Shown one piece after another: positions 1 through 6,647 of a stretch of DNA of 11,052 nt. Numbering within the stretch: the first letter of the stretch is position 1; the number at the start of each line of letters is the position of its first letter. The notes beneath the pieces are model-generated. The model saw nothing but the letters and a program-made list of their open reading frames with translations. It searched no databases and had not been told where the DNA came from. Origin of the DNA: Listeria marthii FSL S4-120 (GTDB lineage: Bacteria > Bacillota > Bacilli > Lactobacillales > Listeriaceae); contig CM001047.1 of assembly GCA_000183865.1 (NCBI GenBank), positions 2,285,582 to 2,296,633 on the forward strand, read 5' to 3'. The translations under genes and the position numbers were made by a program.

Positions 1-77
1 GGGTGGCGCCAACCGTCTGTTGTTCCGCCAACACCATGGATAATTGCGCCAAACTGGATTGTTTCTTTTCTAGTCAT
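1..77 (-). CDS. cmoJ: N-terminal fragment of CmoJ/YtnJ-type flavin monooxygenase
   Basis: Only the first 25 codons are present; the gene runs off the left edge. The visible protein starts MTRKETIQFGAIIHGVGGTT and continues DGWRHP. This fits the N-terminus of the nitrilotriacetate monooxygenase-like branch of the bacterial luciferase superfamily, to which B. subtilis CmoJ (YtnJ) belongs. CmoJ is reported to use reduced FMN and O2 to remove the S-substituent from N-acetylated S-alkylcysteines. The ATG at 75-77 shares an ATGA with the stop of the upstream glutaredoxin-like gene, so translation is probably coupled. An AGGAGG lies 7 nt before the ATG, inside the end of that gene. The name rests on this short N-terminus plus the conserved order behind CmoO and CmoI. 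Catalytic residues are outside the window. Confidence 0.8.
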   Translation of the reverse strand, partial: MTRKETIQFGAIIHGVGGTTDGWRH

Positions 78-340
78 TTTACTTCCTCCTTTTCAAATAA
101 GGCTTTTTCTAAATAATCGATGCCGATTTCGGTAACTGCGTGATACGTACCTTTTTCAATGTCGCCAATTTCTACGACTGGGACATGGCGAATGCCGTAT
201 TTGGCTTGTAATACTTCACGTAAATAGTCATGTTCGGTGACGTCGATATCTTGGAAGACAATTTTTTGCTCGGTTAAATAATCTTTCACATCTTTACAAT
301 AGTGACACCCTACTTTACTCCAAACGACGACATTAGCCAT
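74..340 (-). CDS. cmoI: Glutaredoxin-like thiol protein (CmoI/YtnI type)
   Basis: This 88-residue protein is the size of a single small glutaredoxin/thioredoxin-fold domain. A redox-type CxxC is visible as Cys12-His-Tyr-Cys15 after a beta strand (VVVWSKVG). A VPVV segment about 40 residues later fits the conserved cis-proline loop. Such proteins reduce disulfides or act as thiol carriers in the cytoplasm. In B. subtilis the equivalent gene (ytnI) lies between the two monooxygenase genes, as here, and its exact role in S-modified cysteine salvage is unclear to me. The ATG at 340 is preferred because AGGAGG sits 9 nt upstream; a TTG six bases earlier in frame would leave only about 3 nt. The gene overlaps the end of the upstream monooxygenase gene by 8 bp and the next gene by 4 bp. 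Confidence 0.85.
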   Translation of the reverse strand: MANVVVWSKVGCHYCKDVKDYLTEQKIVFQDIDVTEHDYLREVLQAKYGIRHVPVVEIGDIEKGTYHAVTEIGIDYLEKALFEKEEVK

Positions 341-1328
341 GGACAACTTCCTCCTTTATCGATTCACTTAATAATTGGTACGAATAGCGTTTTATTTCAG
401 TTGATTTGACCGGTGTTAAAATGACAAAATCTTGGATATTATATTGTTTTGAAAGTCGCTTAATTTCCGCCCCGACTTCTTGTTTTGTTCCTGTTATTGC
501 GCCAATTCGTTGAGTAATAAAGCGATATTCTTGGTTGATATCTTTCACGAAGGCTTCGGCTTGTTCGAGCGAGCCTACATTGACTCTACGTCCGTCCGCA
601 AGCTCGACTTTGATTGACTCTCGCTCTGGTATATGCCGATCAGCTGCGACTTTAGTTTCCGCAACCACAACAATTGGTGCTAATTGAAAACTGGCTTCTA
701 GATTAATTTGGTATTGTTCAAATGTTTCGCGCGCTTCTTTTAAGACGCTCTCATCTCCGTTAATAAAATAAGCGAAAACGAAGGAAATCCCAAGCTCCGC
801 GGCTTGTTTCGCGCTTGCTGCACTTCCTCCGAGTAAAAAGATTTCTAGATTATTTGCAGGAAGTGGTTTTGCTTCGATAGCCGCATCTGATTTGTGTGTC
901 ACAAAACTAACTAATTCTGCCAATTTAGCATCAAATGTTTGGACTGGTTTAGCAAAGTCTTTTTGGAGGGCGTCAGTTGCTGGCTGGAAACCACCGGGTG
1001 CTTTCCCAACACCAAGCGAAATCCGTTCTGGCGCTAAGTTTTCAAGCACATGAAATTGCTCGGCGACTTTATACGGACTATAATGTTGCAGCATCACACC
1101 GCCAGACGCAAGCTTGATTGTGTTCGTTTTGGCAGCGATGTATCCTAGCAATACTTCTGGTGCTGACCCAGCTATTTCATCTGAATTATGGTGCTCGGCA
1201 ACCCAAAAACGATGATAGCCAAGTTGTTCCGCGAGTTGCGCAAGTTCTACGGTATTTTGCAAAGTTTCACTTGGGTTCTCGCCAGGATTAATAATACTTT
1301 GGTCCAAAATGCTAAATCGAATGGTCAT
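333..1328 (-). CDS. cmoO: Luciferase-like flavin monooxygenase (CmoO/YtmO type)
   Basis: This 331-residue protein is a full-length member of the bacterial luciferase-like monooxygenase superfamily, a TIM barrel using reduced FMN and O2. Diagnostic segments are the N-terminal strand RFSILDQ (4-10), FWVAEHH (41-47), the [17 protein letters not shown] run (76-92) and [12 protein letters not shown] (103-114), which line the flavin pocket in this family. Its place after an amino-acid ABC transporter and before a glutaredoxin and a second flavin monooxygenase matches B. subtilis ytmO (cmoO). It is therefore inferred to act in oxidative salvage of S-modified cysteines; the exact substrate is not readable from sequence. 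The start ATG forms an ATGA with the stop of the ATPase gene, and GAAGGAG lies just upstream inside that gene. No flavin reductase domain is fused, so reduced FMN must come from another protein, plausibly the SsuE-like product at 4937-5482. Confidence 0.85.
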   Translation of the reverse strand: MTIRFSILDQSIINPGENPSETLQNTVELAQLAEQLGYHRFWVAEHHNSDEIAGSAPEVLLGYIAAKTNTIKLASGGVMLQHYSPYKVAEQFHVLENLAPERISLGVGKAPGGFQPATDALQKDFAKPVQTFDAKLAELVSFVTHKSDAAIEAKPLPANNLEIFLLGGSAASAKQAAELGISFVFAYFINGDESVLKEARETFEQYQINLEASFQLAPIVVVAETKVAADRHIPERESIKVELADGRRVNVGSLEQAEAFVKDINQEYRFITQRIGAITGTKQEVGAEIKRLSKQYNIQDFVILTPVKSTEIKRYSYQLLSESIKEEVVHG

Positions 1329-2104
1329 ATGACACGCTCCTTCTTCACTTCTTTAATTTCATATAAATAATCCGCCGAAACTCGGTGTAAAAAGCGTTTA
1401 GTTCGCTCTTCTTTTGTATGATTAAACACTTCGTCAGGCGTGCCCTGTTCGACAATTAATCCGCCATCCATAAAAACAACTTGATCCGCGACTCGTTTTG
1501 CGAATTCCATTTCATGGGTAACGACAATCATCGTTGCACCGGCCCGCGCAATCTCTAACATTACTTCTAAAACTTCACCGACAAGCTCCGGATCAAGTGC
1601 AGCGGTTGGTTCATCAAACAAAATGACATCTGGATTAATCGCGAGTGCCCGGGCAATCCCAACGCGTTGTTTTTGTCCACCAGAAAGCTGGGAAGGATAT
1701 GCGCTAAATTTATCCGCCAAACCAACTTTAGTGAGCTCCCGTTCGGCAATTTCACGCGCTGCTTTTTTCGGGATTTTTCTCGCAACAGTCAGTCCTTCCA
1801 TCACATTTTGAATGACCGTTTTATGCGAAAAGAGATTATATTGTTGAAAAACCATCGCGGTATTTTTTCGTAGTTGCAACACTTCTTTTTTAGATGGTTT
1901 TTTGCAGTTAATTATTTGGTCGTGCATCGAAATTTCGCCATTTTCGGGTCGTTCCAGTAAGTTTAAGCAACGTAAAAAGGTCGTTTTCCCAGAACCACTT
2001 GGACCGAGAATTGTTACTACTTCGCCCTTTTTCACGGTTAAATCAATTCCTTTTAAAACCTGGTTTTCGCCAAAGCTCTTTTGAATATTTTTAATGGTAA
2101 TCAT
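1325..2104 (-). CDS. tcyN: Cystine-type amino acid ABC transporter, ATPase (TcyN-like)
   Basis: This 259-residue ATPase belongs to the polar amino acid uptake family and acts on the inner face of the membrane. It has every expected motif: Walker A GPSGSGKT (34-41), Q-loop VFQQYNLF (85-92), ABC signature LSGGQKQR (140-147), Walker B ILFDEP with Asp164 and catalytic Glu165, D-loop ALDP and switch His197 in VTHEM. It should be functional and drive import through the two permeases encoded just before it. Substrate specificity comes from the binding protein. The assignment to cystine or related sulfur compounds rests on operon order matching B. subtilis tcyJKLMN-cmoO-cmoI. Both ends overlap neighbours by ATGA (2101-2104 and 1325-1328). 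Confidence 0.92.
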   Translation of the reverse strand: MITIKNIQKSFGENQVLKGIDLTVKKGEVVTILGPSGSGKTTFLRCLNLLERPENGEISMHDQIINCKKPSKKEVLQLRKNTAMVFQQYNLFSHKTVIQNVMEGLTVARKIPKKAAREIAERELTKVGLADKFSAYPSQLSGGQKQRVGIARALAINPDVILFDEPTAALDPELVGEVLEVMLEIARAGATMIVVTHEMEFAKRVADQVVFMDGGLIVEQGTPDEVFNHTKEERTKRFLHRVSADYLYEIKEVKKERVI

Positions 2105-2808
2105 ACTGCCCCTCCTTGGTATTTAGCGATATTCTTTTCCAAAATGTAATTAATTGCTTCAATCAACATAGTTAGAAACCAGTAAATGAGTGCGGCGCCG
2201 ATAAATGCTTCGAGAAAGGCGTAGTTATCGGAGGCTACAATTGTTGCCATTCCAGTGATTTCGGGAACTGCGACGATAGCTGCGATGGATGTGGTATGTA
2301 AAAATCCGATGCACAAATTGGTGAAATTCGGCAGGGCAATCATAAAGGCTTGCGGCAACAGAACCTTCCGAATCGCTTGGCCATGCGTGTAACCCATTGA
2401 GTACGCAGCTTCCATTTGACCGATATCAACGGCGATAATTCCAGAGCGCAAAATCTCTGTTAAGTAAGCTCCCGCTGTGAAAGATAGTGCGATAATCACA
2501 AAAACCACGACCGGAATTTTATTTGCAGATATGCCTAAATCAAATGACTTACTCAAAAAATCAACAATCAGTGGAATTCCTAAGTAAATCAGCATAATAT
2601 GCAAAATTGCTGGCGTACTTCGAAAAAAAGAAACGTAAAACTTAGCAATTGGTTCTAAAAAACGAACATGGTACATCCGAATGAGCGTCAAGCCAATCGC
2701 GATAATAAAACCGAACAAGATCGGAAAGAAGGTCATCGCAAGTGTTAACGGTATCGTTTTTAGCATCGCCAATACGGCTGTTCCAATAAAAGGTACATCA
2801 AGCGGCAT
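2101..2808 (-). CDS. tcyM: Amino acid ABC transporter permease (TcyM-like)
   Basis: This hydrophobic protein has 235 residues, about five membrane segments and the permease EAA loop facing the ATPase. The loop [20 protein letters not shown] begins near residue 133, and SFFRSTP near residue 60 is typical of the His/Glu/Gln/Arg permease family. It pairs with the second permease to form the membrane channel. Three ATG codons stand in a row at 2814, 2811 and 2808. AGGAG at 2817-2821 lies 2, 5 and 8 nt from them, so the third is the best start and the second is possible. The ribosome site abuts the stop of the upstream permease gene. The gene ends in an ATGA overlap with the ATPase gene. Confidence 0.9.
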   Translation of the reverse strand: MPLDVPFIGTAVLAMLKTIPLTLAMTFFPILFGFIIAIGLTLIRMYHVRFLEPIAKFYVSFFRSTPAILHIMLIYLGIPLIVDFLSKSFDLGISANKIPVVVFVIIALSFTAGAYLTEILRSGIIAVDIGQMEAAYSMGYTHGQAIRKVLLPQAFMIALPNFTNLCIGFLHTTSIAAIVAVPEITGMATIVASDNYAFLEAFIGAALIYWFLTMLIEAINYILEKNIAKYQGGAV

Positions 2809-2821
2809 CATCATCTCTCCT

Positions 2822-3538
2822 TTACAGTTCTATATCGAAAATGCTTGTAAATCTGGTATTTTCCTTTTTGACCCGTTTTTCAATCCATTTGAAGGAATAC
2901 TCAAGTAAAACAGCTGTGATATAGTAAATAATCGATAGTGAAATATAGACTTCCAGCGCGTGATTGCTCAGTGTTATTAAGGTTTGGCCTCTTCCTGACA
3001 TATCCATCACCCCTATCGAAAACGCGAGCGATGTATCTTTCAAATAACCAATGACTAAATTCCCGAAATTCGGTAACGCTTGATACAAAGCTTGTGGCAA
3101 AATAATTCTCAAAAATGTCTGGCGCCCATTTAGTCCAACACTATAAGCCGCTTCCGCCTGCCCAGCATCCACACTATTTACTCCAGCGCGAATCACTTCT
3201 GCAATCGTCGCCGCACTACTCAGCGCATAGGTGGCAATCGCGGCATATAATGGATCCATTTGTGATAAATCAATACCAAAAACGCTGGAAAGTGCTGGAA
3301 TTCCGTAGAAAACAATGAATAATTGCACCATAATCGGTGTCCCGCGGAAAAACGAAATATACACCCGCGCAAATTGGTTCAAAACTGGAATCTTGTAAAT
3401 CCGTGGTAATGATAAAATTACGCCTAATATAAAACCGAAAATAAGCGAGAGTGCCAAAATATACAACGTAATCGGCAAATAGCCAGCTAACGTTGGAATA
3501 AAATCAGCAATCATTTTCACATCGAACGCTTTATCCAT
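2822..3538 (-). CDS. tcyL: Amino acid ABC transporter permease (TcyL-like)
   Basis: This 238-residue inner-membrane protein belongs to the polar amino acid permease family and forms the channel with the adjacent TcyM-like permease. It shows an amphipathic start, about five membrane segments, the family segment [14 protein letters not shown] (61-74) and the EAA loop [20 protein letters not shown] (129-148), which docks on the ATPase. It is followed by ALPNFGN, also family-typical. The ATG at 3538 follows a GAGAGGG site about 10 nt upstream, somewhat far and weaker than the others in the operon. It lies 21 bp after the binding protein stop and 13 bp before the third ATG of the next permease. 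Confidence 0.9.
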   Translation of the reverse strand: MDKAFDVKMIADFIPTLAGYLPITLYILALSLIFGFILGVILSLPRIYKIPVLNQFARVYISFFRGTPIMVQLFIVFYGIPALSSVFGIDLSQMDPLYAAIATYALSSAATIAEVIRAGVNSVDAGQAEAAYSVGLNGRQTFLRIILPQALYQALPNFGNLVIGYLKDTSLAFSIGVMDMSGRGQTLITLSNHALEVYISLSIIYYITAVLLEYSFKWIEKRVKKENTRFTSIFDIEL

Positions 3539-3559
3539 TTTGATGGCACCCTCTCTCTT

Positions 3560-4369
3560 TTAATATTGTTCTTTTGAATAATCCGCGCCAAGCCATTTTT
3601 CGCTTAATTTTTTTAATGTCCCATCGTCAATAATCGACTGTAGCGCCTTGTCGACATCTTTACTTAGTTTCGTTTCATTTTTTCCAAGCATGAAATATAC
3701 TTTCGCATTGGATAAAACATCGCCAACTACTTTTTCTTTGATGGCGCTCGTTTTATTTTGGAAATCGACTGCAAAAGGCGTGGAAATCGTTGCATCGGCG
3801 CGGCCTGTTTTTAATTGATTCGCTGCATCGTTTGATCCTTGTCCTTCATAGGCAATCTCAAAATTATTACCTTGCTCTTCATTAATTTTCTTTAAAATAA
3901 GTGCGCCGTTCGAAGTGGCACTTGTAATGACGCGTTTTCCAGCTAAATCTTTTGTACTATTTATGCTGTTATTACTATCTAATACCGTCAACTGCAACGG
4001 GAAATTGTTATACGCTACATCATTAAATAAAAACTTCTTCTCACGTTCCTTACTTTTTTCCATTTGATGCGCAACGATATCTACTTTTCCAGCTCCAAGG
4101 CTAACTAATAAATTGGAAAAATCCATCGTTTTAAATTTGAATTTATAGCCTGGTAAACGTTTGTCGATTTCTTTAACTAGTTCAACGTCATAGCCTGTTA
4201 ATTTGCCGTTTTCATCTAAAAAGCAGACATTCGGAAATTGCGTCCCTGTTCCAACCGTGATTGTTTGTACTTTTTCATTAGCTGCTTCTGGTTCATTTCC
4301 CGCCCCACATGCGCTTAAAGCCAGTGCTGCCGTGAGTGCCAGTGCCAAAATCCCATATTTCTTTTTCAT
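3560..4369 (-). CDS. Cystine/S-modified cysteine binding lipoprotein (TcyJ/TcyK-like)
   Basis: This 269-residue extracellular solute-binding protein of family 3 is tethered to the outer face of the membrane. Residues 1-20 form a lipoprotein signal peptide (MKKK, hydrophobic stretch, LSAC), so Cys21 is the lipidated residue. The mature part has the family pattern: GTGTQFPN, LTGYDVELVKEID, the MDFSNLLVSLGAGKVDIV segment, then AGRADATIS-like hinge elements and a C-terminal LSEKWLG. B. subtilis has two such genes (tcyJ and tcyK) at this place; only one is present here, so I do not choose a symbol. It determines transporter specificity, inferred to be cystine or related S-substituted cysteines. 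A non-lipid Cys49 lies in the segment preceding LTGYDVEL. The start has an AAGGGGG site about 8 nt upstream and lies 15 bp after the acetyltransferase stop. Confidence 0.88.
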   Translation of the reverse strand: MKKKYGILALALTAALALSACGAGNEPEAANEKVQTITVGTGTQFPNVCFLDENGKLTGYDVELVKEIDKRLPGYKFKFKTMDFSNLLVSLGAGKVDIVAHQMEKSKEREKKFLFNDVAYNNFPLQLTVLDSNNSINSTKDLAGKRVITSATSNGALILKKINEEQGNNFEIAYEGQGSNDAANQLKTGRADATISTPFAVDFQNKTSAIKEKVVGDVLSNAKVYFMLGKNETKLSKDVDKALQSIIDDGTLKKLSEKWLGADYSKEQY

Positions 4370-4384
4370 TCTTTTTCCCCCTTT

Positions 4385-4921
4385 TTATGTCCAGCTAGGT
4401 ATTCCAAGTAGTGTGGTGTCGAATTTTTCTGGAATTAAGATTTTCCGCATCATCACACCAACATCACCGTCTTCTTCATGTTCAAAATAAACTTCATAAC
4501 CGCGACGCAAGTACATATCAAGCAACCACGGATGTTTCCTGGCAGACGTTCCAAGCGTAAGTGCCGGAGCTTTCAAAGTGTCGCGAAGTACTCGCTCTTC
4601 TACATATGTTAATAATTTATCGCCAATCCCTTGTCCCGCAAGTTCTGGAGCTGTTGCAAACCACCAAACAAATGGATATTTAGAAGGCGGTGAACTACTC
4701 TCCCACGGAAAACGAACAGTAATTGTCGAAATTAATTTACCACCGCGCTCTAAAACAAACGCAGAAGAATTCACAATATTTTCTGTTACCATTGCCAAAT
4801 CAGCATTAGTTGAAGGCCAATCAATCCCCAGTTCTTTCACAGATTGAAAAGCACTTGATAACAATTCTAAAAACTCCGGCGCATCATCCACAGTCGCCAC
4901 TCTAAAAATATCTTCTGTCAT
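4385..4921 (-). CDS. snaA: GNAT N-acetyltransferase (SnaA/YtmI-like)
   Basis: This 178-residue protein has a GNAT fold. The acetyl-CoA binding motif A is visible as VWWFATAPELAGQGIGDKLL (85-104), with the pyrophosphate loop GQGIGDK. A late conserved stretch, LDMYLRRGYEVYFEH (134-148), corresponds to motif B and the GNAT C-terminal strand. Length and operon position match B. subtilis YtmI (SnaA), which N-acetylates S-modified cysteines such as S-(2-succino)cysteine so that the monooxygenases can act on them. The reaction is inferred by orthology; GNAT substrates cannot be read from sequence alone. The ATG at 4921 has an ideal AGGAGG, placed across the end of the FMN reductase gene (stop at 4937-4939), 15 bp away. 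Confidence 0.85.
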   Translation of the reverse strand: MTEDIFRVATVDDAPEFLELLSSAFQSVKELGIDWPSTNADLAMVTENIVNSSAFVLERGGKLISTITVRFPWESSSPPSKYPFVWWFATAPELAGQGIGDKLLTYVEERVLRDTLKAPALTLGTSARKHPWLLDMYLRRGYEVYFEHEEDGDVGVMMRKILIPEKFDTTLLGIPSWT

Positions 4922-4936
4922 TTCCCGTTCTCCTCC

Positions 4937-5482
4937 TTACACTTCCACTGAATTTTGATTTAATAATGAAATAAATTGACTTAATGCGAGGTCTAGTCGT
5001 TCTTTCGCAGAAGCATCAATTTCATAGAGCCCATCCCCAAGCCGTTCAATTTGCTTATCCACCGTAAACTGACCTTTTAAAATCGTTTCGGCTCCAAGTT
5101 CTTTTAAAACTGGATCTAGTGCGTATTGCAGTGCAAGTAAATGACCATTTGACCCGCCAAGCCCTAGTGGCAAAACGACTTTCCCTTTTAAAGCTTTGAG
5201 TGGCAACAAATCCAAATAGGCTTTTAACACTCCTGAGTAGGACGCTTTAAAAATAGGTGTCGCGATAATAACGCCAGAACTCTTCTCTACTTCGCTATTC
5301 GCAAGTTGAATATCTGGATGTGTAAAATCCGCAGTTACTAACGCTTCTGGCTGAATTTTATGCACTTCGATAATTCTTACTTCAGTACCATTATTTACTA
5401 ATTCATTTGCAGCTAGTTGGATTAAACCTGTAAGCCGAGATTCCGTTTTGATTCCCCCAGCAATAATCGTCACTTTTCCCAT
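4937..5482 (-). CDS. SsuE-type NAD(P)H-dependent FMN reductase
   Basis: This 181-residue flavodoxin-fold reductase is the first gene of the operon. The region from ATPIFKASYSGVLKAYLDLL (about 74-93) through LKGKVVLPLGLGGSNGHLLA (98-117) to QYALDPVL matches the SsuE family, the reductase partner of alkanesulfonate monooxygenase. The Tyr at about 120 aligns with the extra tyrosine that forms the pi-helix of two-component FMN reductases. It probably supplies reduced FMN to the two luciferase-type monooxygenases downstream. As I recall it, the B. subtilis operon lacks this gene and instead carries a flavokinase gene, ribR, downstream. The ATG at 5482 is preferred because AAGGGG lies 7 nt upstream. 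In-frame ATG (5506) and TTG (5509) codons further up lack a ribosome site. Confidence 0.88.
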   Translation of the reverse strand: MGKVTIIAGGIKTESRLTGLIQLAANELVNNGTEVRIIEVHKIQPEALVTADFTHPDIQLANSEVEKSSGVIIATPIFKASYSGVLKAYLDLLPLKALKGKVVLPLGLGGSNGHLLALQYALDPVLKELGAETILKGQFTVDKQIERLGDGLYEIDASAKERLDLALSQFISLLNQNSVEV

Positions 5483-5536
5483 CAAATCGCCCCTTTTAAT
5501 TCGCATCAACTTACTTGGTTTTCAGATATTAGCTAT

Positions 5537-5542
5537 ACTATA
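5537..5542 (-). promoter_or_regulatory. Candidate -10 box of the sulfur operon
   Basis: On the minus strand the sequence reads TATAGT here, 54 nt upstream of the FMN reductase start. An overlapping TATAGC a few bases further downstream is an alternative. At 17 nt upstream there is no TTGACA-like -35 (it reads TAGCCA). A weak -35 is what one expects of a promoter that needs a LysR-type activator. The start of transcription would be near 5530. This is inferred from sequence only. Confidence 0.45.
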
Positions 5543-5559
5543 AAGTAAAAGATTCTGTT

Positions 5560-5605
5560 TGGCTAATCAAAAAAACTAATGGCTAACCACAGTAATACTA
5601 ATACT
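5560..5605. repeat. Direct repeats, candidate LysR operator
   Basis: TGGCTAATCA (5560-5569) recurs as TGGCTAACCA (5580-5589). The period is exactly 20 bp, about two helical turns, so both copies face the same side of the DNA. CTAA cores occur at 5563, 5576, 5583 and 5598. The cluster ends with a tandem TAATAC pair (5593-5604) that includes the small palindrome AGTAATACT (5591-5599). Measured from the proposed operon start it spans about -30 to -75, where LysR activators normally bind. The function is inferred. Confidence 0.4.
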
Positions 5606-5623
5606 TCTCCTTCAATCCGCATT

Positions 5624-5635
5624 ATTCCTATGAAT
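5624..5635. promoter_or_regulatory. Small palindrome upstream of the LysR promoter
   Basis: ATTCCTATGAAT has two 4-base arms (ATTC/GAAT) around CTAT, in an AT-rich stretch 18 bp before the -35 of the LysR gene. In B. subtilis the LysR gene of this system (ytlI/ascR) is repressed by CymR, whose sites are AT-rich palindromes. This could be such a site, but arms this short occur by chance often. Confidence 0.2.
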
Positions 5636-5652
5636 TTTATCAGATTAATAAA

Positions 5653-5681
5653 TTGCTTCTGCTAATTTTACGGTGTATACT
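5653..5681 (+). promoter_or_regulatory. Sigma-A promoter of the LysR gene
   Basis: The -35 is TTGCTT (5653-5658) and the -10 is TATACT (5676-5681), separated by the ideal 17 bp. Transcription would start near 5688, leaving a leader of about 36 nt before the TTG start codon at 5724. The promoter rules out the in-frame GTG at 5673, which abuts the -10 box. Confidence 0.7.
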
Positions 5682-5710
5682 GTTAGAAATATCAAAAAAC
5701 TCCAATATGA

Positions 5711-5716
5711 AGGGGG
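5711..5716 (+). promoter_or_regulatory. Ribosome binding site that fixes the TTG start of the LysR gene
   Basis: AGGGGG lies 7 nt before the TTG at 5724. There is no comparable site before the upstream in-frame GTG at 5673. Confidence 0.75.
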
Positions 5717-5723
5717 AATTATA

Positions 5724-6623
5724 TTGGAATTTCGAACCATTAAAACTTTTTATACAGTGGTTAATACGGGAAGTTTTCAGCGCGCAGCAGAAGTATTAAA
5801 TTATTCGCAGCCGACTATTTCGATGCGCATTAAACAATTGGAACAAGATTTAGATGTCCAATTATTCGAACGCGGCAAAATATTAAAACTAACACACGCA
5901 GGCAGACTGTTCTATGAAAGAGCCGGCCAGCTTATCGCCCAATATGAAGTGCTCGACCACACCATTTTTGACTTAAAAAATGGCAATGCTGGGCTAATTA
6001 AAGTAGGCATATCTGAACCTAGCGCCAGCCTTGTTTTACCGCAGATTTTAAAGCAGTTTTTAACTGATTTTCCAAAACTCATGGTGAATGTGGCGGTGGA
6101 TGACGCCAATACATGTAGTCAAAAATTAATTGACGGGGAAATTGATTTCGCGATTTGTGGGGAGCCAGAGCTGATTTTGGAGAATTTTTACTTTCCATTT
6201 TTCCATGATACGTTAGATTTAATTGTGTCAGAAAACCATCCGTTAGCTTCGCGGGCTTCGGTAGAGTTGCTCGATTTACGCGACGAATGCTTTATTTTCA
6301 CTCCAGCAAACTGCCCGATTCGCATTCAAATTGAACAACATCTAAAACGCGCCATCGGTAGTGATTATAAAAAAATGGAACTCACGAGCAGCATGTCGCA
6401 TAAATATTTCGTGCGTGAAAACGTTGGTGTATCTATCTTTACTAGCACCGCGCATTCAGAACTACTGGCAGGAACAGTTCGCATTCCAATTAATAATCTA
6501 CCAATTTCACCACCGATTGGTCTGCTAACGAATCAAAAAGAAAAAGATTTTGATAGCACAACGAAAGAATTTATCGACCGCATTATTTATTATTTTGATG
6601 ATAAAAAAAGACAGCTAGACTAA
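5724..6623 (+). CDS. ascR: LysR-type regulator, AscR/YtlI-like
   Basis: This 299-residue protein has the normal length for a LysR-type regulator. The N-terminal winged helix-turn-helix covers about residues 1-60, with FYTVVNTGSFQRAAEVLNYS and QPTISMRIKQLEQDLDVQLF clearly matching the family. A periplasmic-binding-like effector domain starts near residue 90 (GLIKVGISEP). It is divergent from the sulfur operon, just as B. subtilis ytlI (ascR) is from ytmI, and is inferred to activate it in response to a sulfur metabolite. The start is taken as TTG at 5724 on the basis of the ribosome site and promoter; from there the protein begins (M)EFRTIKTFYT, a typical LysR start. The stop codon lies inside the terminator stem shared with the convergent antiporter gene. 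Confidence 0.88.
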   Translation: MEFRTIKTFYTVVNTGSFQRAAEVLNYSQPTISMRIKQLEQDLDVQLFERGKILKLTHAGRLFYERAGQLIAQYEVLDHTIFDLKNGNAGLIKVGISEPSASLVLPQILKQFLTDFPKLMVNVAVDDANTCSQKLIDGEIDFAICGEPELILENFYFPFFHDTLDLIVSENHPLASRASVELLDLRDECFIFTPANCPIRIQIEQHLKRAIGSDYKKMELTSSMSHKYFVRENVGVSIFTSTAHSELLAGTVRIPINNLPISPPIGLLTNQKEKDFDSTTKEFIDRIIYYFDDKKRQLD

Positions 6624-6646
6624 ATGGTTAGTCTAACTGTCTTTTT
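6605..6646. terminator. Bidirectional intrinsic terminator
   Basis: A 19-base left arm (6605-6623) pairs with 6628-6646 around a 4-base loop (ATGG), with a single mismatch (C6615/A6636). The GC-containing core is flanked by A7 on the left and T5 on the right, so it can stop transcription from both sides. It ends both the LysR gene (its TAA is in the stem) and the antiporter gene (stop at 6648). Confidence 0.92.
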
Positions 6647-6647
6647 C

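Noticed and set aside
341..346. TTG at 346 as start of the glutaredoxin-like gene
   Set aside because: It leaves only about 3 nt to AGGAGG; the ATG at 340 has 9 nt and gives a normal N-terminus.
5483..5509. Longer FMN reductase from ATG 5506 or TTG 5509
   Set aside because: There is no ribosome site before these codons; AAGGGG is correctly placed for ATG 5482, and the extra residues (MRIKRGDL) come before the flavodoxin-like first strand.
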